A DNA stretch of 64,000 bases from Gonocerus acuteangulatus (GCA_946811695.1 OX328125.1:45498845-45562844); one strand, 5' to 3'. Shown: positions 12,659 through 25,247, counted from the stretch's first letter. The notes: generated by a model from the sequence alone, not told the origin. Translations and numbers: made by a program.

Positions 12659-15412
12659 GTAAGTTGTCAATACATATATACAATATAATTTAAAGTTTAT
12701 TTGTGTAATTATTGAGGTATTAAAAACTTAACAGAACCTTTTGTTATCTTCATTACCACACATTATCCTCAATAACTTAATTATTTTTGTGGTTTAGGCT
12801 CTTATTAGTGTTAATCCAATGTTTCCCAAATATAAATTGTTCCTACAGGTGCAGAGTAAGCCTTATTTTCTTGAATATACGTAATCATAACTCCATTTAT
12901 TTGATTACTTCCTAACAATATGTTCTTCCTTGAGAGTAGGAATAAACTTTCACGTTGTTACTAGAGGAGGGGTGAAATTCTCAACTTTCCCTCTACTGGA
13001 AAGTAGGACAGGGGTGTTTGTAAACAGGGTTGTCGATTCAATACCGAATAAGTTACATAGTCATGACCTCATATTGAAGTGTCCTGCATGATTATTTGTT
13101 TGGTTTCCTCTTTGCTTGGACGTCAGTTAGATCTCTTTGGAGGAAAACCCCTCAAGGTCAAAACAGAGACTTTCGAACTTCTGGGAATTCCGAGAGACGA
13201 CCAGGAAAGAGATATGTTTAATTAGTAATAAATATTGAGGATTTCCAAGAATGCACAGACATGCATAATGAAATCAGTGAGATTCAATTATCTCTTTGCT
13301 CCATTTCTGTAAAAATATTGGAGCAGAAAGACAATAGGTGATAAAACATCTACACTCCATTCTGCTGATGATAACTTTATTTTGACGAATTGGGATAAGA
13401 CTAACCAACTGGAACTTTCAGTCCAATCCATTGTAGTGGGCAAAATCAGAGACAAATAAAAGGAACAGGTTTTACGGAGCGACCTATTTAGCCAGAGCAA
13501 TTGACAGGAAGATTACACAATAAATCTCACATGTAGCAATGACCTAGATATTTTAATTTCTGTTTTGAAGACAGCTTATTGCAGTGCACTGAAATTATTA
13601 ACTTATTCTGGCTCTAATAATTTCCAATTGAAAAGTATTTCTATTTAAAAACAGTTGTTTCAAAAATCTTTAAAGAAATAAGCAACTGTTGCGCGCCAAA
13701 GTAGCATCAATTTGTTTCTTTGTTTAGGAAAGAAGAACTTGCCGATTTAATTAGTGAATAAAATGGAATAACATTCCATAAGATAGTTTTCGGTTTTGTG
13801 TTTGTTAAAATGCCTATAAATTCGATGAGCTGTTAACAAAAAAGGGCAGAGAGAAAGCTCTTGCGGGAATCCTTAATTAAGTTAATTAGCACGAAGTGGT
13901 TGATATTAAAATATTTATGGGCAAGGTATGTAGACGGTTGAGGTTGTAACTAGTTAGTCGAGTATCGAGCGGCGCCGCCGCCTTAGCTTGAAGACCCGCT
14001 ATATGTCCCATATCAAATCAACTCCGGGTCAACCACCGCCACCTGTCTTCTCAGATCTGCCCTATAGGTTAATATACAATATCTCTGCATTAAATAATAC
14101 CGTTAAATCATAATACTCAAAGCGTTTGTCTTTTCTCAAGGACTTTTCCCATGGAATAAATTAGCATTTTCCGACCTCGTATTCGGGACAAGGGCCAATT
14201 AAAGCCTCGCCTGTTCTTTTCTCAACAGGATGTAAATGTTGTTTATTCTGTCTGGGCGGTGAACCGTGAAGCAAAAGGTTTTCCCCATAATTGTCTCTAA
14301 TAGCGCGGGCTATTACAAGTAATGAAATGTTTAAACTTATTATTTTGATTTAAAAAAAAATCAAGAGATTTTTTAAAGATAACTCTAAATTGGAATTCAT
14401 TCTAATACCAAAATATCAAGCACATAGAGAACTATATGACTAGAATTATTTAGAGCACTTGCAAATAAGATTTCAACTCAAAAATATGACAAGTAAACGA
14501 GCAAGACTAAAATAAGTTCAGATTTTTAACTGTTTTAAAATCTAATTTTTATTGGACGTTAGAACCTCTTGATAGGTCTGCGTTCAACGTTTATTTGTAA
14601 TCTAATCTTGGACTTTTGGATAATGATAATCAAAAAGGGACCAAGCGCCACATTTTCAAGTTGTGTTAGTACCTCAGAAATTAGAACCAGAGAGATATTA
14701 GTTTCGAAGTATTGTATAGTTTGAATACAAGAAATTCCACAAAGAAGGAATTACAACTTTAAGAACAGTTTTCCTAGAACGCTCATACTTTAGACTGGTT
14801 CCCTTCTGATTAACATTATCCAATTGTAATCATATTCAACAGAAAATGTCCTTATCTAAATCCTTTCTGATAGTGATACGTGCACATATAATAGATGTGA
14901 GATCATGTCTTTCCTTCATGACTGCCTTATCAGCCCCATTTGTCTGATAAGGAGCATTCATAACTATCAGCTGACTCTTATTTAAAATCGTTTATTTCAT
15001 TGAAAGGAGAATTTGAGGAAGAGATTTCTGAGGAATGATACCAAAGAGGTAGGCTAGGTGGGCCTGACCGTTTAGTTAAGGCCTTGGACTTGACCCCTCC
15101 CTACTGTAGGGCATTCTTTCAAACATCTTCTTTACATTTATTCCTCTCCGGTGGATGCTATTATTTATAAACATTCAAATTAATTTAAGTTTTAATCTTT
15201 ACATATCAATCATAATTCTAATTCGTACTTCACGATAATTTACAAGGTAAATAAATATGTTAAGTTTATGAAATATTGTTCATAATGTTTTTTTTTTCTC
15301 TAGTGCTAAGGACACTAAAAAAAAAAAAATATATATATATATATTTGAGTCTATTTTAGTAAATGAAACTATTCTTTTTATTGAAACCGACCAATTGTTT
15401 TTCTCTCTGCAG
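12659..15412 (+). other. First intron of the pinocchio homologue (inferred)
   Basis: About 2.75 kb of AT-rich sequence. No nested gene or recognisable transposon. A (T)n/(A)n/(TA)n patch lies at 15291-15346 near the acceptor. A GC-rich GCGGCGCCGCCGCC patch at about 13970 stands out but has no identity. Confidence 0.5.
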
Positions 15413-16972
15413 GAAGGATGTCAGTCGCAAGTGTGCACCCAGTCAGTGGTCTGAACAACAGGAGCCAGAGCTTCAGTTCTGTCAGTTCCCTTGACGAAGT
15501 GCCAACCTACTTCGCTTCAGAGACTGTCTTGTCAATCGAGGAGCTCAGACTCCAGCTCAACTCATGTTTCACGTGAGTGCTCAGTTCATTTGATTGAGGT
15601 ATCAAAATGCCTCACTTAAAATGGGGTATTTTCTATAGCACGACGATGAACTGACAGCTTGACTGACCTATGTATTGATTGGCCACAGGTGTGGAGTATC
15701 CTGGCATGAGGACCATGTTTCCCTAGATTGTTCGGAATGTGGAGGGTATTCGTTGGAAAGGCCTTGCCCGATCTGTGATGGCCACTGCTCCTCCACCTGG
15801 AAGAGGGATCTAACCATGGTAATTATTTAAAAAATCATATTACTGATTTATTTTTCCTTGAGATTAGCTTCCAACTTTTAGTTAGCAGTTAATCTCAAAG
15901 ATTAACTACTTTATGTCGTTAATCTCAAATTAACTTCATAAAATACACGAGACGTGTCTGAGATTAACTACATAAAGTACAATTTATCTCAATCTAGATG
16001 ATCACAAATCATTATTTCTCTCGTAGTGAAGAGAAAAAAGAACAGCGTTTATTTTAATTTATCGCTATAAAGTATTGATAAGAGTAGATTGTTTATTTTA
16101 ATGAATCATTCCTTTTTATCTGAAAGTAATTTAAACATTTTCTCCCATTAAAGTATTGGGTTGTTTGGAAAGTTCATAGAGATTTTGAAAATAAGCTTAA
16201 TACATTACCAATTAAATGTACATAAACAAAAAAATAATCCTCTCGTATTCATTAAGTTAAAGTTAACAGAATTAATCTTAACCTTGTATTCAAAATCTCT
16301 ACAAACTTTCTAGGCTACCCAATAGGAATGGTTCGACACGGCTAATCTCATTAGCCTTCAAATAATCAGAAGTAATTTAACTAATTATATTGACAGGAAA
16401 AATACCACAAGTGACAAGAGTATTATTACAAAATTATGTTTTTGATTTATTGCTTATAAGGAAAAAGAATACTTGTAAATTAGATTTTACCCAATTAGTT
16501 CATAATTATTGATTATTACTGATAAATTTGTAAACTGGATACATTCTGTTTTCCTTAGTAAATAGATTTTTTGGTAAATTAATTATTTTTTTGTAATTAA
16601 TATAACTGCAATGATTTTGTGGGACAAATTATTTACTGGTTACCAACCTTTTCTGTGATGTGCCTTTCCTTCATTTCATCGACACTATGAGTTGATTAGT
16701 TCTGATCTGGCAACAAATAGTGTTTCCAACATTTTTTTTTATTGAAAGAGATTTAAAGAACGAACTTCAATAAATGTATATAAATTTTACATTTTTATAG
16801 ATTTCTATATAAATTTTACTAATTTATATATTTCTTCTTTTAGTCACATGCATGCGGTAAAGCCCGATGGGAAGGAAGCTGCGCCCTTAGCAAACCTTGC
16901 TCCCTTCTCTCACCCTCCGATGATGAGGCTAGGCTTTGTAGTCGGCTTGAAAAGTTGACAGCGAGTTCCTGA
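15413..16972 (+). CDS. pino: Pinocchio homologue, three coding exons, 137 aa
   Basis: Coding exons are 15418-15572, 15689-15818 and 16844-16972 (stop TGA). All introns are GT-AG (donors CAC/GTGAGT and ATG/GTAATT; acceptors CCACAG and TTTTAG) and the frame is kept across both. The acceptor at 15412 lies 5 nt before the ATG. The protein has a Ser-rich N-terminus (residues 1-35), then a Cys/Trp-rich core: [20 protein letters not shown] (52-71), PCPICDGHC (77-85), [17 protein letters not shown] (88-104). CxxC pairs at 50/53, 66/69 and 78/81 look like metal ligands. This block matches my memory of the arthropod pinocchio family (Drosophila smi21F, antennal protein affecting olfactory behaviour). 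There is no signal peptide or membrane segment. Biochemical role unknown. The tail after residue 110 is probably poorly conserved. Confidence 0.9.
16156..16322. mobile_element. Mariner-type MITE in the last pinocchio intron
   Basis: A 167-bp element with ends TTGGGTTGTTTGGAAAGTTC and the imperfect complement ACTTTCTAGGCTACCCAA, flanked by TA on both sides (16154-16155, 16323-16324). The end sequence and TA duplication are typical of mariner-derived MITEs. It has no ORF and lies well away from both splice sites. Confidence 0.8.
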
Positions 16973-17113
16973 AAAAATACTCATAACTTCTCGTCTAGTG
17001 AGGCGACTACTCTAGGAAAAAGTTCGTCTTTCATCGGCTCTCCAGACCAATAGGGGTGCACCCAGCTTAGCAGGATTTCTTCAGTGAAAAGAATCGAGTT
17101 AAATCTTTGTATT

Positions 17114-17119
17114 AATAAA
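17114..17119 (+). terminator. pino: Candidate polyadenylation signal of the pinocchio homologue
   Basis: AATAAA 142 nt after the TGA, followed by T/G-rich sequence. Other A/T-rich hexamers lie downstream, so the true 3' end is not certain. Confidence 0.45.
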
Positions 17120-17826
17120 ATTGCTGATATCAATGTACATTTATGTAGTAATAAGATGTATTTAAAAATTGTTAAGAAATCTCATAATGTTACATTTTTT
17201 CAGATTTTATGAAATTCAGATTTCTATGGCATTTAAAATAAGCAATTTGTTTATTTTGATTAGGCATTTTCTTTTAGACTTGTTTTGCAGAGAATACAAC
17301 TACTTTTAATTTTAATTGTATAGTTAAAATTCCTAATTATATGTCTCTGCATGCTGTCTTCTCTTGTGGGTGTCTATTTGTTGTATTCTATTTATTAAAG
17401 TATTAGTGATATGATTAGAATGGATTCCAAAATGTGTACTTATTCATGCCTATAGTAATTATTTTTCTAATTGTCTATAAAATTGAAAAAAAGGCCTATT
17501 GTATATAGGATATATTTTTTAAAAGGCCAAATTCATTTTCAATAAGATTTATTAGATGCTATATTTAAAAGTCACTTGTTTAGCTGTTCTATTGAGGAAT
17601 CCAGTTCAGAGTGAAAGTGTCCTTAAAAGAATGAGTGTATGAGCATTGGACTGAATGTCTAGTCCAGTTAAGACTTTCATTTTTATTTTAGTTGTTACCA
17701 ACATTATGGCCGTACAGTTTTTATACTTCTTTTAGTTTTAGCTTCTTAAGTTATAAATATTTTTTAATGTTCTACATATTATTTTTTTGTTTACATCCCA
17801 AATTTTGAAACTATTTTCTGTTTTTC

Positions 17827-17862
<36 letters not shown>

Positions 17863-18404
17863 GTATTACATAAGAATGAATATTCTTATCCTGAAATTCA
17901 AAAGTTCTCAAATATGTTTTTGTCATTAAGATGCAATAATTGCCTCTTCTACAATGAATTTATATGTCAGCCAGACCTAAGCCCTTGGGCTGAAGTCTGT
18001 ACGTAGGAGAGGTAACTTAGGGAAGGAGGTCTCCTCCTCTGAACATCGAGGCTACTACGTTCCATCTTGAACAGTGTCGGCCCCAGACCTTTACAGGTCT
18101 CCTTCTGTATTCTTTGCAACAATACATGTTTTAAATAGTATCATGCTTCATTTATTGATCTCTTGCCTTATAAGCACTCCTAACCATTAAATCATCCTAA
18201 TCCCCAGTTTTTTTTTTTATTTATCCTGTATAGTTTCTTTTAGGTTGTTCAACAAGTTGAAAGATTTAAATAAACCGAAAAAAGAAATATTACTATTTAA
18301 AAAATAATTAATTTAGAAGAGATTTTTGATCTTGAAGATAACCAGGGTTCTGTCAAAATAGTTGAATACTAGGCTTCCCGGTATACGTTTTATTAGTAAT
18401 TAGA
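17120..18404. other. Region downstream of pinocchio; poly-T and a GC-richer patch
   Basis: Poly-T at 17829-17861. A patch at 17960-18110 with more GC (containing AGGAGGTCTCCTCCT) is unlike its surroundings and may be a degenerate retroposon. No gene recognised. Confidence 0.4.
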
Positions 18405-18790
18405 CGTGAGGAATGTAATGAAACCATTTACAAGGCTATATCTATAACCGTTGTCGAGAAAACAGAGAAAACTAGATTTTTCTTGGCATTTTCTGATATA
18501 TACCTATATAACACAAACCACCATTGGGGAAATCATAGTAAATGTAATGTATCTATTCGAAAGCTTATTAAATTTCCTACAAATACGGTTTTTAAGCTAT
18601 TTTTAATAGAGCGATCTCATTCGGAGAAAACGGGGCTCTTGCTTCGCTTTGGGATTTCGTTTTTCATGTGTCTACGTTTTTCAAAAAATATTGCAAAAAA
18701 ACGTTAACTGTTTCTAGTCTAAGCTTTCCAAATTACACTAGAGTTAAGAACAGAAAACATGCTAGGATGATACAGTTCCTCCTAGTCAGA
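18405..18790 (+). mobile_element. Element R fragment (3' half)
   Basis: Shares with the full copies TATCTATAACCGTTGTCGAG, AAAGCTTATTAAATTTCCTA and the right end TCCTAGTCAGAC followed by seven T. Strongly diverged and lacking the (TA)n and hairpin end. Confidence 0.65.
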
Positions 18791-19017
18791 CTTTTTTTGC
18801 TTCATGTCCCATATTTTCCAAATTCCCTTCTACATTGTTTTTTTACATGGCTCCTTGCTGTCAAAAAAGCCCGCCACACAGCTGCCATATAACTAAACAC
18901 TTTCCAAAAGAAAACCAATATCAGTACAAAGAAGCATAAATAGTTATGATATTTTATATTAATTATGAACAGCTTATTCAATTTTTTTTTTTTTTAAATT
19001 TTGTTACATATTATTAA

Positions 19018-19105
19018 TTTAAATTTTAACCTCCATTTATATGTAACAGAGATTTATAGGACGGGTTATCTACAGGTTACCCGACTCTTTTAGCCAAGAT
19101 AGAGG
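19018..19105 (-). mobile_element. SINE-B tail fragment
   Basis: The complement of the SINE-B 3' half: TAAATTTTAACCTCCATTTA, then TAGGACGGGTTATCTACAGG. The head is missing. Confidence 0.65.
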
Positions 19106-19836
19106 CAGTTTGATTTATTAAAAAAATAGCGGAAATCGACCCCATGGAGAAAGGGCGAATCTGGAAAATAAACTTTTTTTTTCTGAGTCAGAAATATGTA
19201 GGTAACACATCGATTTGCCTTGTTTCTCTGGTTCGCCTTCAGTTCTCTCAAGTTTCAAGTTAAAGAGAATAGCAGCATCATCTATGAAAAATTTAAGTCC
19301 GGTTTCAAGGACAAATCCCGGGTCTGAAACTCTCCTCCTAGCATTTGGTGACCCATCAATCACTTGTATAAATTAAAATTAAAACATTTAATTTAATTTG
19401 TATACTCTTCTAATCAGGTTTATTAATCAGCATTCCATAGAGTAAACCTTCGCCCTTCCCATCCTGAAGGGGAATGAATGAATTCTGACACTTGTAGAAC
19501 ATTGACTTCAATTTTCCAACATCGGGATTTTGAGATTTGCCCTTTCTCTTCCAAGGTCCTGATATCAAACTCGATCTTCTAACTGACCAATTTTGCTTTT
19601 ATTATGTTGTTTTTATTAATTGATCAAAATATCTACTCAGTTGTGTTAAAAAAAAAAAAAAAAATCAGGAAAATTATTAATTTGCTTTCGGAGTACAGGG
19701 CCATTCCATGTAACTCAACCAATGAAAGTACTGTTTTCAACCTGACTTTTTTTAAATTTTGAATCCTAATAGCTTTAACAACCCCTTGAATGGAACAATT
19801 TTTTATTTATTTTTATCTGGTTCCGTTTTTTTAATA
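19106..19836. other. No gene recognised
   Basis: Holds an 81-codon open frame on the minus strand (19118-19363) of no recognised family and an A17 run near 19650. TACAGGGCCATTCC at about 19696 resembles the start of a TACAGGG-type transposon end but has no partner. Confidence 0.4.
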
Positions 19837-19848
19837 TTAATTTTCAAA

Positions 19849-20040
19849 GGGGGTCTCCCGTGGTCTAGTGGCTAGCGCGCTAGATTCATAAGCGGGAGAT
19901 GGTGGGTTCGATCCCCACCGGCGCCAGAAATTTTCTCATCACAGGGCTCGCTGAGAAAATTCCTGGTTGCACCCTGGATCTCGGCGCTAATGGCCAAAGA
20001 ATTATGTCGATGCGCCGTAAAAAAAAAAAAAAAAAAAAAA
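19849..20040 (+). mobile_element. SINE-A (tRNA-derived), full length
   Basis: A-box TGGTCTAGTGGCTAGCGCG, B-box GGTTCGATCCCC, body GAAAATTCCTGGTTGCACCC and GATCTCGGCGCTAATGGCC, end GCCGTA plus about 22 A. It is flanked by a perfect 12-bp duplication TTAATTTTCAAA (19837-19848 and 20041-20052). The least decayed SINE-A copy in the window. Confidence 0.93.
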
Positions 20041-20164
20041 TTAATTTTCAAAATATTGAAAAAACACCTTTTTTGGCCAACCGAAAATTGTTAATTCCTT
20101 GGTAGATTGAGTTCTATTATAGCTAGAACAGTCAGCATAGTCTCATTTTTTAGCTAATTAAATG

Positions 20165-21339
20165 GACTTCAACAGAACGGTTTTTGAAAAACTGTCCATT
20201 TGAAATAAGAACCTATGCCTCCCGATACATCATTTTAATGGATTTTTTAAACTGAAATTCCAGTTGGTCAATTAATTACAAAATTATGGTAATAAGTTAA
20301 AGAAAAAACACAATACATTTTTATAGCTATTTTTAATTTAAAAAAAAAACAAAAAAAAAACAAACAAGACTTCTTACATGCTACTTCCAATGGTTGGTGG
20401 ATCTACAGATCAAGTTCAAACTGCCTGCCTTCATTGAAGATACAAATATTGGCTCTTTTTAATCACGTTTTGCCCTTTGCTTCAGTTCTCCCGTATATCT
20501 TGTGGACGGACGAATCTAAGTTTATCACAAACGGTTTATTGAATCAGAATTTTCGAATGTGGGCATATTGTATTCCTGCCGCCAACAGATAATTCACAGC
20601 ATCAATGTTAGGTGTGGCCTTCCTGAATTAAATTAATGGTTCCTTATTTCTACCGAAATAATTTAAATAGGGCTCAGTTCCTAAATTTCTTGAGAGAAGA
20701 ATTACCAATTTTACTAGAAGATACTTCTCTCTGGACCGTCGAGGAAACATAATACGGCAGCTTGATTGATGTCCCTTACAAAAATCTCAGCAGATGAGAG
20801 ATTACTTAAATTTTCACTACCGGGATAGGTGGACTGGTCTTCATGACCCTACCCCATCTAATTCCATTACACTTTTTCTTGTTGAGATACTTGAAAAACA
20901 AGGTTTATGCCAACAATAACCTGCAACATGAGTTGAAGAACTAAAGCAAGGAGTGAACGATGCTTGTCAATTGGTTTCTCCTCAGTCTATCACAATGAGC
21001 ACCAGCAAAAAGTGGCTAAGAAGAGCCAATCATTTTATCGTGAAGATGGAGATAGTTAGCCGTTGCAGAGATACTAAGACAAGGTATCATTTTATCTTTA
21101 ATGAAGGCAGGCAGTTCGAACATGATTTGTAGATTTACCAACGACTGGAAATAGTATGTAGCATTTTTTTATAATTAAAAATAGCTAACAAATTGACTTG
21201 GACTCATTGTCCAATTTGAAATCAGGTTAATATTTTTAATCCATTAATTTTAGTTTAAAAAATCCATTAAAATGATGTATCGGAATGCATAGGTTCCCAT
21301 TTGAAATTTGAAGTTTCACAGGTTTAAAGACACCCTGTA
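20165..21339 (+). mobile_element. Tc1/mariner-superfamily transposon relic ending TACAGGGTGT
   Basis: The right end is ACACCCTGTA (21330-21339). Subterminal inverted repeats match: left GAACCTATGCCTCCCGATAC with ATCATTTTAATGGATTTTTT at 20210-20262, right their complement at 21247-21300. The left extreme end is not preserved. It encloses a decayed transposase at 20480-20960. The same TACAGGGTGTCC end occurs in the element at 40445-41923. Confidence 0.75.
20480..20960 (+). pseudogene. Decayed Tc1/mariner-like (DDE) transposase
   Basis: Fragments in changing frames give WTDESKF (first catalytic Asp region), then FLNFLREELPILLED, and PHLIPLHFFLLRYLKNKVYA. The last corresponds to the usual 'PDLTPLDFFLWGYLK' region of this transposase type; here Asp residues are changed to His. 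Several stops and frameshifts are present, so it is inactive. Confidence 0.75.
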
Positions 21340-22111
21340 TGTTTGTTTTTTTTTCAAGAACAGATTGGAACCTTAACACCTTGATGGCGGCTATCGAAGG
21401 GTGGTCGACAGTGACACCTCCTTCTAAATGGTGGGTGTCGGAGGGTCTTCGACACCTGATAGTGCTCCTACTGCTCCCTCAATTCAGTCTGTGTTTGTCT
21501 TGCTACACTGAAACAACTCCTTACTTGCCATTATAAATGGGTCTTCTTCAAACCTGATCGGCCTGCCGAATTTTACTCAAAAATCGCTGTTATTATGTTA
21601 CGACGAAAAAACACTTCATCCAGGGGAAACGACCTTACGTCATGCGGTTTAGCCACCAACTTGTTAAACTAGGCTTGAAAACATTAAATACATATTTTTT
21701 ATTTTTATTATACCGATTTCGATCAAGAGATATTCAGTCATGTTATCTAAAAAGGAAAACCTGTATATATACATAAAGTTTATCAGGGGTCATTTTCAGT
21801 ATCTAGCATTAAGGATCGATGAAGATTTGAAGACATTTTTCAAAGATTCTTTTATTACACTTTTCTGCGGATAGTGCTAAAAGGAACCTTCAAAATGCTC
21901 CCAATGTAAGATTAAACATGTTATCAAAGATTGTCATGTCTACAAGAATCGATTCCATAAATCTACCCATAATATAGCACCGGATACTGCTAATCATCTA
22001 GGAGACAACTAGTCAAAAATAGATTAACTCATACAAACATTACAGCTAACATGGTAACCTGGAAGCCTATTAATGGAAAAATGTAAGCGCAATGTTTTTT
22101 CCCCATGATTT
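21340..22111. other. No gene recognised
   Basis: A 65-codon frame starting at 21339 covers a GC-richer stretch (TGGCGGCTATCGAAGGGTGG) but shows no family signature. The rest is AT-rich without structure. Confidence 0.4.
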
Positions 22112-22114
22112 TTA

Positions 22115-22244
22115 CTTAAAAAAAAATGTTCCAGTAGTCGGATTGTGCTGGTTAATGAACTTTATCTTTAAAATGAAACAAAATATTTTTGTACCAAGTT
22201 CCATCAAAATCTGACCTTTTTTGGGGCTTATTGTGAGCAAACCG

Positions 22245-22313
<69 letters not shown>

Positions 22314-22315
22314 AG
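22115..22315 (-). mobile_element. Element R fragment with (TA)n
   Basis: The minus strand reads, after (TA)n, ATTTGTCGGTTTGCTCACAA, TTTTGATGGAACTTGGTACA and AGTTCATTAACCAGCACAAT, matching element R next to its microsatellite. (TA)n at 22250-22311. Confidence 0.75.
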
Positions 22316-22748
22316 TGATATTTTCGATATAAATGGATTAAATTTAAATAATGAACCAAGAAATATCTTACTACTTTTTAGTAATATAAAATGCTGACTG
22401 AACAAAAATTTCCTCAATCTGAAATCAAGAAGGCCCGGCAGATTGTCTTTCGTTTTTGAGTGAAAATAGAGAAAGAAGATTCAAACTGTTTTCTGCTAGG
22501 AGAGAATCCTAAAGTGTTTGGCAAAAGAAGTTTTTGAATTGAAGATTGATCAAGAGAATTTTAATTGGACCTTGAGCTACACCTGTGGATATAAGGTAAT
22601 TTATGTTCATTTTGTAGATTTTATATTATTCTGTGGTAGTAAGATTTGCTTATGTAGCCACGTTTTATATTTAAAAATACTCTAAATTTGTATATGAACC
22701 CAATACGACCCGTACAAATTAAATTATTAATCAATTTAAATTTTATAA

Positions 22749-23460
22749 CAATATATATATATATATATTTGTCTGTTCACTCTCTCACACGCTCAAAAAT
22801 GATCCAATTTTGATTAAATTTTGTACAAGAATACTTTGTCTAATTTAAAAGGTCAAGTTCGTTTACCTGGAAGACTGTTTAATGGGCAAAATTCGTGTGA
22901 CAAAAATCATTGCGACTACAGATTTTTGTTTGTAGGCTTCCAGGTACAATTTTTTTAGGTTCCAAAACACAAGAAAATGAACGAAACTATTTCCAAAGGG
23001 ATATCTCCAACCATTTTTGAGAAAAGTGGATACTTCTATTTTTTTCTAACTAATTGGTTAGAGGTAACTTACATTCGTTGAATTCAGTTGAAATATTTTT
23101 TACATGTTTCAAATTTGTCCAAACTAAGATATATGTACATTTTGGTTACATTCAGAGTCAAGGAAGTATTCGGAAAAAAAAAAAAAAATTATTATTACAT
23201 GTAGAGTCATGGGTTCTTTGGATATTTTCTTAAATATCTTGAAAACGGTTAGGAAATTATGGTAAGTGGAAGGTGACCATTTGAAAGCTTACTCAATTTT
23301 CTACAAAAAAAGGTTTCCATGCAATGTTTGATTGGGTGATGTTATTCGGAGAAAACCACTAGTAGGACCACTTCTAGATGTGCCTCTACAAGTGGAAGGT
23401 TCTGTAAGTTTTATATTTGTAACTTTTTCCCCTAAAGAACCACCAAAAAGTTTTTATTTA
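22749..23460 (+). mobile_element. Element R fragment, diverged
   Basis: (TA)n at 22752-22768, then TTTGTCTGTTCACTCTCTCA, CCAATTTTGATTAAATTTTG, AAGGTCAAGTTCGTTTACC and ATATCTTGAAAACGGTTAGG, all in element R order. The far end runs into a CCCTAAAGAACCACCAAAAAG segment resembling the Penelope-like end at 60823 and is cut by a SINE. Confidence 0.7.
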
Positions 23461-23474
23461 TTTATTATTTATTA

Positions 23475-23653
23475 TTTTTTTTTTTTTACGGTGCATCGAC
23501 AAATCGTGGCCATTAGCGCCGACATCCAGGATGCAGCCAGGAATTTTCTCAGCGAGCCCTGAGATGAGAAAATTCCTGTCGCTGGTGGGGATCGAACCCA
23601 CCATCTCCCGCTTAAGAATCTAGCGCGCTAGCCAGTAGACCACGGGAGACCCC
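23475..23653 (-). mobile_element. SINE-A, full length
   Basis: The complement of all SINE-A parts: T-run plus ACGGTGCATCGACAAATCG, TAGCGCCGACATCCAGGATG, GGGGATCGAACCCACCATCT (B box) and GTAGACCACGGGAGACCCC (A box and 5' end). AAGTTTTTATT is present on both sides as the probable target duplication. Confidence 0.9.
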
Positions 23654-23689
23654 TGAAGTTTTTATTATTTGACCTTCCGCCTAGCACGA

Positions 23690-24464
23690 AAATTTGAAAA
23701 ATAATATAGGTCTGTTCCTCTTCAATATCTGTTTTTAGTAAATTTATGAAACATATCTCTAGGTTTGTAGAATTTCATCTTCAGATATTAGACTTTAAGT
23801 TTGTGGAATACTACAACTGAAGAACTAGACTGTAGTTCATTGGATATTTCATGCCCCTAGTTATTTTTTTCACTCCAGCTAGTGCTTAAATAGTCACTGT
23901 ACCTCCAGAAGCAAAGATGGAATTCCGACAGAATACTCTACTCTGAAGCATGGACAATGCTGAAGAAAGAAACAATGAATAGGAAAAAATGAAAACCCAG
24001 CGACAAGTATTTTGTATTTGGAAATAAAACTTATTTGGGATCCTTCTTGCTTAATAATTAAATACTAAACAGGGAAGATGTCTGTTGATATACCTTCATG
24101 AAATGTGGAGGTGAGATTTATTTCAAAATCAGAACTTCTTTTTCATCATTAGATCGACTAACCCATTCAAGAAAAATGAAACAATTGCTGTTTGTTTTTT
24201 TTTTTTGTTTTTGTTTTTTTTAAATTAGAGAAAGTTTAGAATAAGTAATCAGGAGTAAATAATGTTTTCTATTGGATATTATTTCTGATACAATTTATTA
24301 TCTATGATTCAAAGTTGCAGTCATAGATCTAATAATTTATACATTGTTTTATTAAATAAACCGACCCCAACATGTTACTCATCTCTCATTTATGCTTCTT
24401 CAATGGTATATATGGGTCAGAACTTAAATTTTAGTAAGCAGTCGTGCTGTGAACGGATTATTGT
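23690..24464. other. No gene recognised
   Basis: AT-rich. The segment just after the SINE (TTTGACCTTCCGCCTAGCAC) is shared with 57330 and 60898 and belongs to the Penelope-like family with the end at 60823. Confidence 0.45.
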
Positions 24465-24612
24465 AAAAATCTATGTTCAGAGCGTTTTGGCATGCTCTTT
24501 AGCAGCCTACATCAGCAATAAATGCTTTGGTCTTTCTTCATTCCCTGGCATTCATTGCTGACAAAGGCTGCCAAAGAGCATGTCAAAACATTCTGAATAT
24601 AGATTTTTATGA
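24465..24612. mobile_element. Inverted-repeat Penelope-like terminal pair
   Basis: A palindrome whose arms read GGCTGCCAAAGAGCATGTCA (+, about 24565) and the matching TGGCATGCTCTTTAGCAGCC (about 24489). Outer arms CTATGTTCAGAGCG and GAATATAGAT also match. The arms are homologous to the element at 59240-59516. The hammerhead-like residues are broken here (CTGACAA and CTGATGT; GAAAC changed to AAAAC). Confidence 0.6.
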
Positions 24613-24999
24613 AAAACTGTTTGTTGTTTCTTAGCCGAATCCTAACTATTCCTTGACTTCTAACCGACTAACCCCCCTTGACCTTGACAGCTAACTATCC
24701 AGGTAGGAATTGTTTAATAAAATCTCAATACACTAATATTTTCAGCTTCTTGATGAGCAGCTATTCTGCTCTTTCATCTTCTTTTCTTTGCGCTTTAATC
24801 AGTAATGTGCATTTATAAAAAAATACCTAAAAAAGTTAGTATATTCTAAGAAGTATATGCATTTCTCTACAATAAGCAACGTATTACCTCAATGTGTACA
24901 ATTTATTACAGTGGCATAAAACATGAAGTGAAAAGTAATAGAGAAAACATTACATTAAATAAATTAAATTATTAAAATATCAGCTTAATAATCTGGCAT

Positions 25000-25085
25000 C
25001 ATCTCTATCCTGGCTGGAAAAAGGTGGCAATCTGCCCTGAAAATCTGTTAGGTATCAATGGATGTTAAAATTTAAGTAAAATAAT
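25000..25085 (+). mobile_element. SINE-B tail fragment
   Basis: CATCATCTCTATCCTGGCTG, AAAAAGGTGGCAATCTGCCC and GGATGTTAAAATTTAAGTAA match the SINE-B 3' half. The head is missing. Confidence 0.7.
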
Positions 25086-25129
25086 TGCCTATTTTTCAGG
25101 TCTCTTATGTTTTTCTCTTTAGGGGTAAC

Positions 25130-25235
25130 ACTTGAACAACTGCACTAGAAGATAAAATCCTTAGTGCGCACCCCCAAGTTTTGAATTCCTCCAGCATATT
25201 AGTCGATTACTCTACCACTGAGCTAAACTGATAGA
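25130..25235 (-). mobile_element. SINE-C fragment (tRNA-like head)
   Basis: The minus strand begins TCAGTTTAGCTCAGTGGTAG (A box) and continues GTAATCGACTAATATGCTGG, TAAGGATTTTATCTTCTAGT. Homologous to 34480-34706. A third SINE family, distinct from SINE-A and SINE-B. Confidence 0.7.
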
Positions 25236-25247
25236 TAAAAATAAAAA

